Notes under the pieces: model-generated
Told to the model about the DNA's origin: nothing
The model's database searches: none
What the model saw: only the letters and a program-made list of their open reading frames with translations
Assembly: GCF_026210795.1 (NCBI RefSeq)
Contig: NC_089445.1
Location: 434,001 to 498,000, forward strand
Origin: Rhizophagus irregularis
Taxonomy: Eukaryota > Glomeromycota > Glomeromycetes > Glomerales > Glomeraceae
Direction of reading: 5' to 3'
Length of the DNA: 64,000 nt
Part shown: one piece after another, positions 21,457-37,122 of the stretch
Position numbering within the stretch: the stretch's first letter is position 1
How the letters are laid out: every line of letters begins with the position of its first letter
Position numbers and translations under genes: made by a program

Positions 21457-24400
21457 TTACATGTTGACATTAACGGGAGTACTGTAGGAAGCTGATGCAC
21501 CTTGTGGTACTTGTAATTCATCTGGCTGATTAAAGTATGGATTTTGTTGTTGATATTGTTGTTGCTGCTGTGTAGGAGGGAAATTTGATTGTGCTTGAAT
21601 ATGCTGTGATATTTGTGCTAATGATATTGGTTGTTGTGAGGAAGGATGTATTTGTGGTAGTTGTTGATCTGTAGTAGGTGGTGGATATTGGGTAATATCA
21701 TTATTACTTGAGTACATATTATTGCTATTAGTGGAATTTGGAGGTTGAGTATTAGAAGTTGAAGGTTGGGATTGATAGCCACCAGACCCGTCCAGTGATA
21801 AGTATTGAATTGGTGGCTGAGAGTATGGTTGCTGTTGCTGCTGATGTTGTTGCTGTAGTTGTTGAGGCTGTTGCTGCTGTAATTGTTGAGGCTGTTGTTG
21901 CTGTAGTTGTTGAGGCTGTTGTTGCTGTAGTTGTTGAGGCTGTTGTTGCTGTAGTTGTTGAGGCTGTTGTTGCTGTGGTTGTTGAGGTTGTTGAGGTTGT
22001 TGAGGTTGTATAGTTGGATTTAGCATATTATTATCTGAGGTAGAAAAATTCGGAGGGATTTGTTGCTGTGACTGTTGTGCTTCTTGTTGTTGGTGCAACT
22101 GTTGATAAGTACTTGCATCCTGTTGAACTTGAGGTGGATATAACGGTACCTGCTGTGTCGAATAATTAGATGATTGTTGATTTTGCTGCTGATTTGCTTG
22201 GTAGGCACTGAATTGTCCCATAGCATCCTGTTGAATTTGAGAAGTATATTGTTGAGGATGCGGTGTTTGGTAAGTAGGTTGCTGTTGATGTTTTTCATTA
22301 TCCTTTTGAGGTTGAGCGGGAGGATATTGTGCTTGTGATTGTGCTTGTGATTGTTGGTAAGCACCATGTTGCCCCACAACTTCCTGTTGAACTTGGGGAG
22401 GATATTGTTGAGGATGCTGTGTTGCCTGATAGGCAGGCTGTTGTTGTTGACTTATTCCATTGTCCTGTTGGGGTTGAAATTGTGATTGTTGATAAGCATT
22501 AAGATGTCCCACAACTTCCTGTTGAATTTGAGGAGGATATTGTTGAGGATGGTGTGGTGCTTGATAAGCAGGTTGTTGTATCTGATTGAAATGTTGTTGC
22601 GGGTTATAATAGCCATACGCGGCAGCAGAGTCATATCCAACAGGATAATTCTGAGCAGGTGTATAACCGGTTGTCACTGGTGGAAAATTAAATTGAGGTG
22701 GGGCAGGCGTTGGGTTGATATATGCTAAATGCAAAGTTATTCAGTTTAGTAACATTGAAATTATTGAAACTAACTAAATTAATTACAAACATGAATTTAA
22801 TATAAGTACTCACCGTCATATTTTTTTAATGACTCAGCCATAAGTCTGTCATATGTTTTAGTAGCCTCTATGAATTTTTTATTTAATGCGATGAGGTCAT
22901 CTAAAAAGAAACAAATACTTATTGTAAATATATATTAAAGAATTTCATAAGCCCATTTTATTAAATCATACCTTTCTTTTGACTATATTTCTCGATTAAT
23001 TTCATTAATTTTGGCCGAACTGGTAACGTATTGTTATATAAATTCTGTGTAAATTTCCAAAAATATTAATCAGAACATGTAATTGTCAGCTAGATTAAGT
23101 TCCATGTAAAAAATTAAAATAAAACCTGAATAACTTCGTTCTCTGTGACACTATCTCTTGTGGGATCAAGTCCTGCCAACATTTCTAATAATTGATCAAT
23201 ATTTCGTCCCTCGGCAAAAATGGCTGCTTCCAATTCTGCCTCTCTCGCAATGTCTGCAGCGGTTGGTTCTGGAAGCTTTTCCTGTAAAAATCATTTAATA
23301 AATTTTTTAAGAATAAAAAAATTATATACATATATATCTCTAATTTATGATTTTTTGCTTACCACATAATTAACGGGAAATATACCCGTTTTACCATGTA
23401 GCTCTCCACGCCACCAATCCTTATATACACTATCTAAAACTGTAATAACATCACCGCGGGAAAAACCAAGTTCGCCCGATTCTGTAGGAACAAAATCATA
23501 TAGTGCTTTGACTTTAGAGACGCTGGGTGTATGGGGTAAATCCTTATTCTGAAATTAATAAAAATTAATTATAATTTTCTTGGAACAAAACATTTATAAA
23601 TTACGCGAACATACTTGTGATGCAGGCTCAGACGGGGTTGCGATGGTGGTGGTGGAGGTGGTGGTGAAAGAGGCTGTGGTATTCTGTGAAAAATCAACAT
23701 ATGTTAATTTGAATTTAAAAATAACAAAAGGGTCATATAAAAGACTAACATTTCGTGATCCACTTCTTTCAGAAAGGGAAATTGCCATAGCCAATTGGAC
23801 CTGTTCTTCCTCCTCTTTCTTTTGTTTTTCAAGTTCATACTACCAATAATTATTGAGGTTAATAGCCATAAAATATTCACATCAAATTTATAAGAAAAGG
23901 TTGTGTCAAAACACATACTTCGCTTAATTCCTTTTTGGGTTTTTCTGGTGAAGGGAAATGAAAGCCTAAAAAGAAAAAATTTATTCAATAATAAGTGATT
24001 ATTAATCGCAACATTTACACTAAAAAATCATAATTTAACCTTGTGATCGCAAATTATTCATAGTCTCTTCCATAAGGCTCAAGGTATCGTCTGAACGGAA
24101 TTCATTGCTCCATTCTTGAATTAAATCAAGTATTCGATCTTTTACAGTCCCATGTGTACTCTGTAATTAACTATACAATTAATATATAAGAAAATTTTTT
24201 TATCTAATGAAGAACTACAAATTTTGCTAACCTTGTCCTGTAATATACGAGTCAAAGTTTGTGTAAACGCACGAGAAGATATCTCCTTATGCACGTTAAT
24301 ACTACACATTTTGACAAGGGAATTGGATAGCTATCTCAAGATAAAAATAACAAAAATTAGATCAAAACAATGCAAAAAAAATCTAAGTACCGATTTGACT

Positions 24401-24742
24401 TACCGTTAAAGCATAGCCTTGAACATTGGGGTTTCTATGAAGCAAACGTTTTTGAATTGCAGCTACACAGTCGCGAGCACTAATAATATAAAGTTATTAA
24501 TCTTTGTTAACGAGATATAAAGAATAAAATATACACCCTTACCCTTGCTCTCCACCTTGCTCAACCTTTTCACATAATGTAGTTATAAGTTCCCAGTTTT
24601 CCTTAGTGAGAGTCTCATTGGTAGCAGCAACTATAAACAAGTTAAGCCGGAATTAACATAAGCATATACGAACTTCATAGGAATTTCTACTTTATCAATA
24701 CTTACTAACGTCGTCTTCAAACTGATTTGGATTTTTAAACAT
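21457..24742 (-). CDS. HSE1: ESCRT-0 subunit Hse1 (STAM), VHS-UIM-SH3-GAT with polyQ tail
   Basis: About eleven exons from the ATG at 24742-24740 ([12 protein letters not shown]) to TAA at 21459-21457. Domain order: VHS ('[16 protein letters not shown]', '[23 protein letters not shown]', 'LIQEWSNEF'), a UIM ('[19 protein letters not shown]'), an SH3 ('[22 protein letters not shown]', 'WWRGEL', 'GIFPVNYV'), and a GAT helix ('[17 protein letters not shown]', '[11 protein letters not shown]'). The last exon (21457-22734) codes over 400 residues rich in Gln and Pro, with about 40-residue repeats ('HPQQYPPQ...YQQSQ') and a tight eight-residue repeat. Hse1 with Vps27 sorts ubiquitinated cargo into multivesicular bodies. 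The tail is longer than in yeast Hse1. Internal exon limits are approximate. Confidence 0.92.
21820..22010 (-). repeat. 24-bp polyglutamine-coding minisatellite in HSE1
   Basis: About five copies of a 24-bp unit coding Gln-Gln-Leu-Gln4-Pro, bordered by plain Gln and Pro-Gln-Gln repeats. Both CAA and CAG are used, so the tract is a mixed and relatively stable polyQ. Confidence 0.85.
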
Positions 24743-25100
24743 CGCACGTTTTGTGGGTTATATTGTAAAATAAAAAAAAAAGATAATTTCTGCGTTTTGC
24801 AAGCCAAGGGAAAAAAATTTACGTTATATCATATTCTGCGGGGAGCAAGTTATATCAGCTCCGCGTCATCTGATCATCCCCATAGGTTACACAAAATCAA
24901 TTTCTGCGAAATTAGTCTGTTTGAGATTTTAATTTTTATATTTTTTTTAATGTACTTTACTAATATCTAATAATAGCAGGAACTAAAAAAAGTTCAAGTT
25001 TGATATAAATGATAATAAAACAAGATTATCTACTTTTTGTTGTAAATTCATGCTTATTTTATAGGCCATTTTATACAATAAAAAAGGAAAAAAAATAAAT
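24743..25100. other. Intergenic, HSE1 promoter and GEM1 3' end
   Basis: 358 bp between two minus-strand genes. A direct repeat GTTATATCA occurs at about 24823 and 24850 with a GC-richer stretch between. No gene seen. Confidence 0.4.
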
Positions 25101-28168
<3,068 letters not shown>

Positions 28169-29243
28169 CCTTTAGACGGTTTTTACGCGTCAGAGTAAAA
28201 ATGAAGGTATAAAGTTAAGAATTTCGTGTTCGATAAGTTTATTAGGATAATATATTAAACTTTTAAAGACCAACCAAAAATACGAACGAGTTTGACAGTT
28301 CAATTAAAGTCATCTAAACTTGTCTAGCTCATAATTTATTTTCACTACATATTAGCTATATTTTATGTGGCTTGTGCTGATCTTGTGGACTCATGCTGTA
28401 AGATGATTTTCGTGTAACTAGTTAATCTAATATCGCGAGTAATAAAATAACCTTTCCCGAGTCAAAATTACAAGAAAAGAGTCTTAATTCTTGACTTTTC
28501 TTCTGTAAACAATATATTCTTACAATTAAATAAGAAAGTATTTATTTTTATGTAATAATCTCATATGATATCGAATAAAATTTATATTACTTTTTTTTAT
28601 CTCGTATGTAAATATCTGTCACTATGAATCTTTTAAAGGAAATTTTTTTTTAAAAAAAAAAGGAACCGAGTCAAATATTGTTATCAGTTAGTTTACTGCA
28701 CGTGATTTAAAAATAAATGAAACTCCAACTCCAACACCCCAACACCACTTTTAACTTTATACAATTATTAGTATGAAACTAATGAAAGTTTAGGTACGTT
28801 ATGTTACTTTATTTTACGTTTTTAAAATATTACCAACAATGTACGCGTTTTTTTCACTTGTAATTATTGCCAACTTCTATATTATTTTATTAAAAAAGAA
28901 GGCTATATTAACCATATCATTTATATTTGTGATTTTTTTTAACTTTCATTTGATCAAATATTGAAGTATTCGAGATATAATTTCTCAAAGGGCTTACTTT
29001 AAATAAGTTAATATACTTCTACAACAATAAGAATAATAATAAATAATTTTATGGTATGAATAATAATTAAGTAATAACTTCGGCCATACTATAATATATT
29101 ATCAATATGTCTAATGTCAATAATTTAAATCTTTCGGATATTATCTACGTTATCCTCGGTTAATTTAGTTATAAGAAATCTAGTAATTTTTTACTTTTTC
29201 CGTTATTCTTCAAAGATTTCTGCTCATAATGATCCTTCTATTC
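28169..29243. other. Intergenic, no gene seen
   Basis: About 1.1 kb holding the GEM1 promoter and SFC1 3' flank. Contains a T9-A10 run at about 28650 and CACGTGA near 28697. Open frames are short and featureless. Confidence 0.45.
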
Positions 29244-30480
29244 CTAGATAGAATCTTCAAGAACACCAATCAAACCCTTTTTCGAAACTACATCAATAAG
29301 GATCTTAATTTTCTCATATGAAGCGAAAGTAACGGCCTGACCAACACCCACACGCATTAAACGAGGGAGAAGACCTTTATACAAAGCCATATAACCTTCT
29401 TTTTTGATGAGATCTACAGTCACTGATTTGAATCTAGCCCAACCTTTTTCATGGCTACTTGAACGCTGAATACGAGTCTTAATGGTATCAATTGGTGCAT
29501 TTGCAAAAGGTCCTAAAAAAAATTTTTGTAAGGAAAAAAAAAAAAAGTTTTTGCTAAAAAAAAAATCATAAAAAATAAGAGTTTACCCATAGCACCACTT
29601 ATACCACCCATTAATAAATGTTGATAGGTTGGCAATTCTTGACCATCTTTCGTGTTCTGTAATTTTTTCATCTGTTTTTTCATTTCCTGATAAACAGTGA
29701 AATTTACAGCTTGATTTGTGGCTTGTCGAAGAGCTGTTAAAGTTACACCTTTATACAGCGCTCGAAATCCTTCTTCCTTTAATATAGTATATGTGGCATG
29801 GGCTGCATTACGATACTTTGGAATGTCTAAAGGATCAGTCATTGAATGACGTTGGGCTTGCAGACGGATTTTTATGACATCCATTGGGGTTACAACAAGC
29901 ACAGCTTCTGTGACGCCTGCTCCAAGACCAGCTATGCATAATCAATAGAGAACCGTGATATGAAAAAGATCAAAGATTAAAGATTAATATACGATGATCT
30001 GATCGTCGATAATCCATGATTCCATACGTAGATCAAATCATCAATTATAGATTAGATCACTGGAGATGGTGATGACATACCAAAAAATGTAGCAGAGGTT
30101 GAAACTTTGCCAGTCTCCTTATTCGCTAAATAACCCTTATAAGCCTCAAAACTGGAAAAACGAATAGCCATCTTCGGTACTATTCCTGTTACTACAGCAC
30201 CAAGACCCTTATAGAAGCCGAATATTGATTCTTTCTTAGCAATATTATAAGCAACAGTAATGAAGCCCGGCCTTGGACTCTAATGGAAAAAAAAAAAAAT
30301 GTCGATTTAAGTGCGGATCATTAAAAATCCAAGGAATTTTTTTGTTCTTACCTTCTTGCTCAACTGCATCCTCACTTTTATCGTATCTAAGGGATGACAA
30401 CATACTGCCTCACATAGTCCAGCACCTCCACCTGCTAAGAAATGTGTTGAAAGGTTTTTCTTTTCACCGGTTTTCGGCAT
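29244..30480 (-). CDS. SFC1: Mitochondrial succinate/fumarate carrier
   Basis: Five exons between ATG 30480-30478 (MPKTGEKKNLSTHFLAGG) and TAG at 29246-29244. Three tandem carrier repeats each carry the signature PxD/ExxK/RxR: 'HPLDTIKVRMQ', 'TPMDVIKIRLQ' and 'APIDTIKTRIQ'. The contact-site residues and flanking text ('GGGAGLCEAVCCHPLD', 'ATNQAVNFTVYQEMKK', 'KGLLPRLMRVGVGQAVTFASYE') match yeast Sfc1/Acr1, which imports succinate and exports fumarate across the inner membrane, linking glyoxylate-cycle products to gluconeogenesis. That fits a fungus living on lipid carbon. Related carriers (citrate, oxodicarboxylate) cannot be fully excluded by eye. Confidence 0.87.
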
Positions 30481-30877
30481 TATGTTGGATGACGGTTTTT
30501 ATAGGAAAAAAAAATAAAAAAAAGAAAGAAAGAAGAAAAAGTGATTATTTATTTTTTTTTTCAAAGAAAAGCTGGGCTTTTTATAAATTATTCCACAAAT
30601 TAAAAGTAACGTTCGAAAGATTGTTATACAATGATTATAATTAGCCATAATCATATGTTCATATTTGAAGTCATGTGATCTGTAATTAAGCTTTCTGTAA
30701 ATGTTAAGATAAAGTTAGTTCATTTCGTAATTTTTCGGAATTGTCTTTTTTGATAATCAATAACTCTGGTTCTTCTATTTCAGAGACAAAAAAAAAATTA
30801 AAGACGAATTTAAGTCCGTAAGTGTAAACCTTTACAGTAAATCTAATTTAAGAAAAATGTAGCCTTGACTTTTTTTT

Positions 30878-30960
30878 GGTGACAGTGAGATTCGAACTCA
30901 CGCCCCATTGCTGAGACTGCGACCTGAACGCAGCGCCTTAGACCACTCGGCCATGTCACC
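30878..30960 (-). tRNA. tRNA-Leu (anticodon CAG)
   Basis: 83-nt class II tRNA read on the minus strand: acceptor GGTGACA pairs with TGTCACC, A box TGGCCGAGTGG, anticodon loop TTCAGGT giving CAG, a long variable arm (CTCAGCAATGGGGCG region), and B box GTTCGAATC. No intron. A run of five T lies about 20 nt downstream as a possible Pol III stop; A-runs come first. Confidence 0.95.
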
Positions 30961-32410
30961 TTTATAGCAAGATTTCTTCAATTTGGAAATATTTTATATA
31001 TTTTAATTTAAGAAAATTTGGTAACTGTGAAGAATTTCAAAGAACTATATTAGAAATAAAAGCTTAATTAAATGAATTTTTAAAGTAATTTTGCCACCTT
31101 ATTACCACGTGAATAAAAATAATTACCCCAAATATTCAGCCACAAAAAAATTTGATAACCAAATACGTTAACCTAATATTTTTTTTTTTCATATTCTATA
31201 CAAAGTAATGAGCAAACGTAATTTTATGTCCTGCTTTAACTTATAATAACAGCTCTATCAACTAGATTTTGAGCGTCATATAACAAATTTGTAGTGTTTT
31301 TCTCTACAGATATTATGCATATTTGAAGTTATTTGTGATTCTAATTAAAAAGTAAGTTATATCATATTCTAAACTCTTTTTAAGGATACTGTTATTTTCA
31401 TTTATTATCTAATAGTTAGAGTTGCGTGGTTACTGAAAAATCACATTCTCTTGTTCTGCTGATAAGCAACTTTTGAATATTATGGAAACTTGCTAAGAAA
31501 CGTGACTATGTACTTTGAAATGTACTCCAAAACGGCGTGAATCGTCATGACGGATATGACTCTGAAACACAAAAGTTTTTCAGCCATAGGTTGAGATCTT
31601 TGGGAGAAAGTACAGGTTTCCTTTGCATGTTATTTGGAAAGATAAAATGACAGACTGTCTTATTCAACTCTCATGCTACAAATTACGATAATCAAAGTTT
31701 CATAAAGGCCAAGATTTATCAAACTTTAAGCGTGAAGAAACTTCGTTTATCACATAATATTGAACATGAAATTATGGGGAGAAAGTTCTTGGCATTTTTT
31801 ATTTATTCATGTTATTTATTGAGTGTACTAATAACTCGTTTCAATTACAAAATGCTAAAAGATAAATTAAGAGGATTCAACATCAGAAGAATTTTAATGT
31901 AGGACAGACTAATTCAATAGTTTGTTATGGAGAATAAATTGTAAAACCATATGACTACTAAAAGTTATCTCTCATCTCTCCAATTTAAGCTATTTAATTG
32001 ATCTGGTTTTACCGATAAAAATACATTTGTTAATTGATTTCAGTATATATTTCCCACTTTAAGGGCGTCTGTTTATCAAGATTTTCGTGATGCAATCGTG
32101 TTGAAGTTTCAGTACTATTTAATTTCATTATCGAACTTTTAGAATATTAAATAAAAAAATCTGCTAAAAAAGTTACTTTATTCATTTATAACTTCTCAAC
32201 AACTTCTCAATAGGTATGTAACTACTACGTATGGGAACTCTTCGCGTAGTATTAATGATTGTATTGATTGTGTAATAGGGGCTGTGGTATCACCAAATTT
32301 GTGCTTATTTGTGATTATTAGTTACAAATTCAGCCTTGTGATAAATTTGGATTATCTTAAATTTTTCTCTCTACTTCTTTTATTTTTTAAACTTTTGTTA
32401 ACGAGTAAAA
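30961..32410. other. Intergenic region
   Basis: 1.45 kb. A stretch at 31430-31760 is less AT-rich than its surroundings but has no open frame over 60 codons with family features; it could be a decayed exon or an untranslated exon. The right end is the promoter of the C2 gene. Confidence 0.4.
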
Positions 32411-33164
32411 ATGACTAGAGGAAAGCTTGAAGTTCATATTGGTACTTAGAGTTTCAAGTTAAATTCTACACGTAATACCTTTTTAATTTTTCTAATTTAA
32501 CACTTTGTGCTCAACAGTTGAAGGTAAAGACATTAAAGACACGGACGTCATTGGTATGTTGCGAATTTTCTTGTAAAATAATTTTTATCGAATAATTATT
32601 AATATTTAATCCTACCTTAATTATTTTTGAACAGGCAAAGGTATTTATTTTTCAAAAAAAAAAAATCTTCCTTATTATTACGGATAAATAACACTTTTTT
32701 TATAATAGGTGACCCTTATGTCGAACTTTGGTTGGATAATGATTCTAGTAAACATAAGACCGATACTAGAAGTGGAACCGCTACTCCTGTTTGGGACAAG
32801 TTTTTCCATTAGTGAGTTTTTTCCCTTTATATATATATTTTTTTTTATTACAGTTCACAGTTTAATAATGTCTATATTTTAAATATTGCAGTTTTGTTAA
32901 TGATAATAAAGTACTTAATCTCAGAGTTCTTGATGAAGATGTTGGTGCGGATGAAGAGGTAAAAATAGCATAAATGCTTATTTTTATTTTAATTATTTTA
33001 TTTTTAAATAATTTTAATTTTAGATTGGTGTAGCTAAAATTTCTCTTGACCAAGTATATAAAAACGAATATATTGACCAATGGGTTAGTTTGCCAGATGC
33101 AAAAGTTAGTGGTACATGTAATGGTCAAGTCCGTGTAATTTTGGAATTTTGGCCAACTAGTTGA
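32411..33164 (+). CDS. Single C2-domain protein with a 6-nt microexon
   Basis: Six exons: 32411-32441, 32518-32553, 32635-32640, 32709-32811, 32892-32958, 33024-33164; 127 residues in frame. The protein is one C2 domain and little else: 'RGKLEVHIVEGKDIKDTDVIGKGDPYVELWL', 'TRSGTATPVWDKFFHYFV', 'LNLRVLDEDVGADEEIGVAKISLDQVY', and 'GQVRVILEFWP'. The calcium-binding aspartates (GKGDPY and VLDEDVGADE) are present, so calcium-dependent lipid binding is plausible. The GKG of 'GKGDPY' requires the hexanucleotide GCAAAG between a CAG acceptor and a GTATTT donor. Small single-C2 proteins of this kind are common in Glomeromycotina and plants. Confidence 0.87.
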
Positions 33165-34460
33165 TTTAAATAATTTTATTTTGTTTTAACGAATTTTAAA
33201 ACAATGTAATGTAAATTTTTTCATATATTTATAAATTATTAATAAACACGATTATTTATTTTTTTTTAAATGAATTTTTCTAAATAAAATATTAGGATTT
33301 TGTTTTTTATCGCACCCGCGATATATTGCACCCCATATAAAAGCATTCTAAGTAAAATTGTAAAGCAGGCAAATGAAAAATAGAGAATTAGAAAATTTGA
33401 CAAAGATCGGTAATCGGCATATTTAGTATGAAAATTGTTAAGGGGGGGGGAGAGCGATATCGATAATTAAATTAAAATACTTTTATTATTATTGGTGATT
33501 CTAATAATTTACAATGATACAATTTTAACTGCATTTAATGCTATTAATGTTAAATTTATCAACCTTAAATATTTATAAATCAGATTTTATATAATACTAT
33601 TTCTAATATTTTAATCTAACTACACATCATAAAATTTTTTTAAACAAATATTTATATATGATATTAATTTTAACCAATAAAAATACTTAATATACCTATT
33701 GTTTTTTTATATTTGCATAATTGCATTGTCATTATAGCATAAATGGACTTTACTTTTTGTATAAATTACTACTATAATGATTTATTAAAGCAAGTTAAAT
33801 AATATTGTAAGATCCAAAAAAAAAGAATAACTTTGTATTATATGAAATTTTGCTTTCTTTTTTTTTTACTATTTAAAATATTACTTAACTGCTAATATAT
33901 ATTATTTTATTATTGCATTAACTGAATAAACTGATAGTAACATTTTTGTTTTTCAATATAACTATTTCTATATTTTCAATAAATTAGTTCTATTAATAGT
34001 TTATAAATAAATATAATTAGTAAAAATATAAATATTATTATAGATTAGTTTTTTAATGTTAGTATTGCTAGAAACTTTAACAATTTTGCAAGTTTAATAG
34101 GTCTTTTTTTATAAATCAAAATATTAGTTTTTAAATATTTTAAAGAAATTCAATTTTTAATCAGTAAACCTTCTTAATTAATAAATATTATTTATATATT
34201 TTGAGTTTTACTTTTTATATAATTATAATTATTAAGATTAAAAAAAATAACATTATTTGGAAGAGTATACATAATGTTAAAAAAGAAACCATAAATAGTT
34301 ACAATACATGTGTATATTTCTCTATATGTATAATTTAGTAAATAATATTCTATTTTAGTCAACTATTTGAGAAAAGTATAGCAGATTATGATGGTTGGAA
34401 ATTATGTAATTATGTAACAGTGGATAAGTTGGTCCCTTAATTATTATATAAATTACTAAA
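33165..34460. other. AT-rich intergenic region
   Basis: 1.3 kb between convergent genes. Apart from a G9 run at 33432, it is close to pure A/T with no gene-like frame. Confidence 0.5.
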
Positions 34461-35220
34461 TTATTCCAATTTCTTTACACTTATAAATAAAGCATTAGCA
34501 TCCACAACTACCACGCCTTCTAAATTTTCTAAAGTTCCTTCAACGTATCCTTTTTTTATTTCTAATTTTGTAGTTTTACTACGTCCAATTACGATTTGAT
34601 CCGGCTTACATGGCTTACGAAAATTTACATGTAAATAAGCGGTAGCACCATTTTTGTCTGGCAAAAAAGGAATAACCTGAAAAAAAACGAAAATAAAAAA
34701 TAATTTTAGTTAGAAAGCGAAATCAATTCAATCTATTTTTTATATAGTTATTACTTACAGTTCTTGCAAGTAATTCATCCATTATAGTTGATAAAAATCC
34801 ACCTTAGGGAAAAGAAAGAAATATAAACAAAATATTATAATATATTTTTGGAAAAGAATTCTTATATTCATTTTAAATACCATGAACAATTCCAATATGC
34901 CCACACATATGGTCTCCAATATGCAGAATAGTAACACTTTCTTTCTTTTCTTCAGAAAAGAAAATTAAAGGTTTAACAGTGACTTTTCCTTTTCCGTTTA
35001 AAGTTCCAGCAGTAAAATGATGATTTAATTGTTCTTCTTTAATATGTTCATACCCTCTTGATTCTCTGTATGATGAATCATTTTTTAATTCTTTTACGAT
35101 CGGTAATGAAAATATTTGTTGTTCAGTTGAATTAATATATTGTTGTTCATCGATTTGTGAATTGTCTTGCAAATTAGAATGACATAAGTATTTTGTTGGA
35201 TCGGTTGTTATAGTAGACAT
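34461..35220 (-). CDS. Hotdog-fold acyl-CoA thioesterase (THEM4/PaaI-like)
   Basis: Three exons, 35220-34881, 34802-34759 and 34676-34461; 199 residues. The second half is a 4HBT hotdog: 'VTILHIGDHMCGHIGIVHGGFLSTIMDELLARTVIPFL' with the His-Gly-Gly active loop and the Asp/Glu on the following helix, then 'AYLHVNFRKPCKPDQIVIGRS', 'KGYVEGTLENLEGVVVVDANALFI'. The HGG triplet is only completed by splicing intron 1. The leading 110 residues are polar and resemble the extended N-terminus of fungal mitochondrial members. It probably releases fatty acids from CoA; substrate length is unknown. Fits a lipid-handling metabolism. Confidence 0.83.
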
Positions 35221-36010
35221 TTTTTTTTTTTGATTAGTAAATCAATTTCAAAATGAAAGGATTAGCGTCATTTATATATTTTGAAATATTGGATAAACAT
35301 TTTAACGGAAAAATGGTATATGCGCTCGGCTTATCGGACTTTATAAAATATTTTCCGATTGGTTTAATAAATGCGTCAAAAAAAAATGTGATCAACGGGC
35401 GTGAGAACAGGAGGAATATTAAATATCATCATGTGAAAGTATTACATGTAGTATTTGTAGTACCGTAATTGTAGAATAATGCTTAAGATTTATTTTAATA
35501 TTTTAATGATTACTACGGTTAAAAAAATGATAATTGGGATGATTGCAAATATGCATGTGACCTAAATTGAAGATTCCAAAAACTTTGTTGGGGAGAAATC
35601 ATTTTTTTTTTACCCCAAATTAATCTCTTTTAATTAACCCCCAAAAATTGGTAATAATTTAATATTATCTGTTTTTTAAATTTCCACGCGGCTAACACGT
35701 GAATTTTTTTTTATGCCAAATAAAAGATAAACTAGAATAAAGAAAAAAAGCGGTTAGAAAGTTTTTGGGGACGAGATTCAGACATAATTGAAATTGGGAT
35801 CTACGATTGCTATTATATATGAATGTCCTTTTTGCCCGTGTAAAAAATAAAAAAAAACCATTTTTTTTTTCTTTTTACGATTGTTACGATTGTTAAATAT
35901 ATTAGATTTCAATAAAAATAGGGAATAATAATATTTATAAAGGAGGCGATTCCATTATAAATAAAAAAAAATAAATAAATCCTTAAACTTTTCTCTGAGA
36001 AATAATCATC
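35221..36010. promoter_or_regulatory. Divergent promoter, thioesterase / ELO
   Basis: 790 bp between divergent genes. The thioesterase ATG is preceded by A10; AT-rich with GCGGCTAACACGTGA at about 35690. A 71-codon open frame at 35253 shows no protein features and is judged chance. Confidence 0.4.
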
Positions 36011-37054
36011 ATGGAACAAATATTTTCTCATAATTCAACGGCACAAATGCCAAAAGGAATTCCATTCCCTGAGTATTATCCATATTTCATGGATTATAGA
36101 TTTCCGCTGACAATGGCTTCCCTTTACATAATTTCAGTATCTTTATTCAATCCGAAATCTAATGCCGTTTCTCGTATAGTAGCAAAACAAAAAGGTATTA
36201 AAGTAACAAATACAAAAAGTAATCCCCTAATGACTGGTTTCGTATTCTTGCATAACTTGGCTTTGTGCGTGTTTAGTATAATTACTTTTATTAACATGGC
36301 AAGCGCATTTGTTACGAATTTTAAGAACCATAGTGATAATTTTACTGATGCCGTAAGTTATTTCGAATTGATTTGCCAAATATAATATTGTGATGTCACT
36401 TATCGTTTCGTATCTCCGCTCGTTATGTATTATGTTGTATTATAGTATTGCGATCGAGATAGTTCGTTGTGGAATAGTGCTCTCGGTTATTGGGGTTACT
36501 TCTTTTATCTATCAAAATGTATGTATAAATAAACGCAACCATTCCTTATATTTCTTACTTGCAACTTGAATGCTCTTTCTTGTATTACTTACCGCATTAT
36601 TTACCGTATTATTTCGCTAGTTTATGAAATTATTGACACAATTATCATCCTCTTAAAAGGACGCCGTTCGTCATTCCTTCAAACATATCATCATGCAGGT
36701 GCAATTATCACAATGTGGAGTGGAATGAACTCTAAAGCGCCACCGATTTGGATTTTTGTTGTCTTTAATTCATTCATACATTCTGTAATGTATGCATATT
36801 ATGCGGCTACTTGTATCGGTTTATCTCCTCCGGGAAAACAATATTTAACTACAATGCAAATAACCCAATTTTTAATTGGAACACCATTGGCTATTTCTTA
36901 TTTATTTGTCAATGATTGTTTAAGAACTGATACAGCTCGTTATGCTACTTATCTTAATGTTGCGTATTTGTTACCATTAACTGCGTTATTTATTAACTTT
37001 GCTGTAAATACGTATGGTCGTAAGGTTTTTAAGGCGGTCAAGAAGATTGATTGA
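36011..37054 (+). CDS. ELO: ELO-family fatty acid elongase
   Basis: Three exons: 36011-36352, 36446-36518, 36621-37054; 282 residues. Multi-pass ER enzyme performing the condensation step of very-long-chain or polyunsaturated fatty-acid elongation. Markers: 'SKFYEIIDTIIILLKG' (K-F-x-E-x-x-D-T, joined by splicing), the histidine box 'FLQTYHHAGAIITMW', 'NSFIHSVMYAYYA', and 'MQITQFLIG'. The first residue of the H-x-x-H-H box is Gln, as in some PUFA elongases of fungi and algae. The C-terminus ends 'KVFKAVKKID', a dilysine-type ER retrieval tail. Arbuscular mycorrhizal fungi lack cytosolic type I fatty-acid synthase and elongate host-derived C16 lipids, so such enzymes are central to them. Confidence 0.9.
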
Positions 37055-37090
37055 AGTGCAAAAGAAGACAGTATTAGTATAGATTACATT

Positions 37091-37122
<32 letters not shown>

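Noticed and set aside
30273-30644. Plus-strand open frame overlapping the SFC1 first exon
   Set aside because: Antisense to a well supported carrier exon.
31430-31760. Less AT-rich stretch checked for snoRNA or gene
   Set aside because: No convincing C/D or H/ACA boxes and no open frame.
35253-35468. 71-codon open frame in a divergent promoter
   Set aside because: Biased by local AT content and lies wholly in the promoter shared by the thioesterase and elongase genes.
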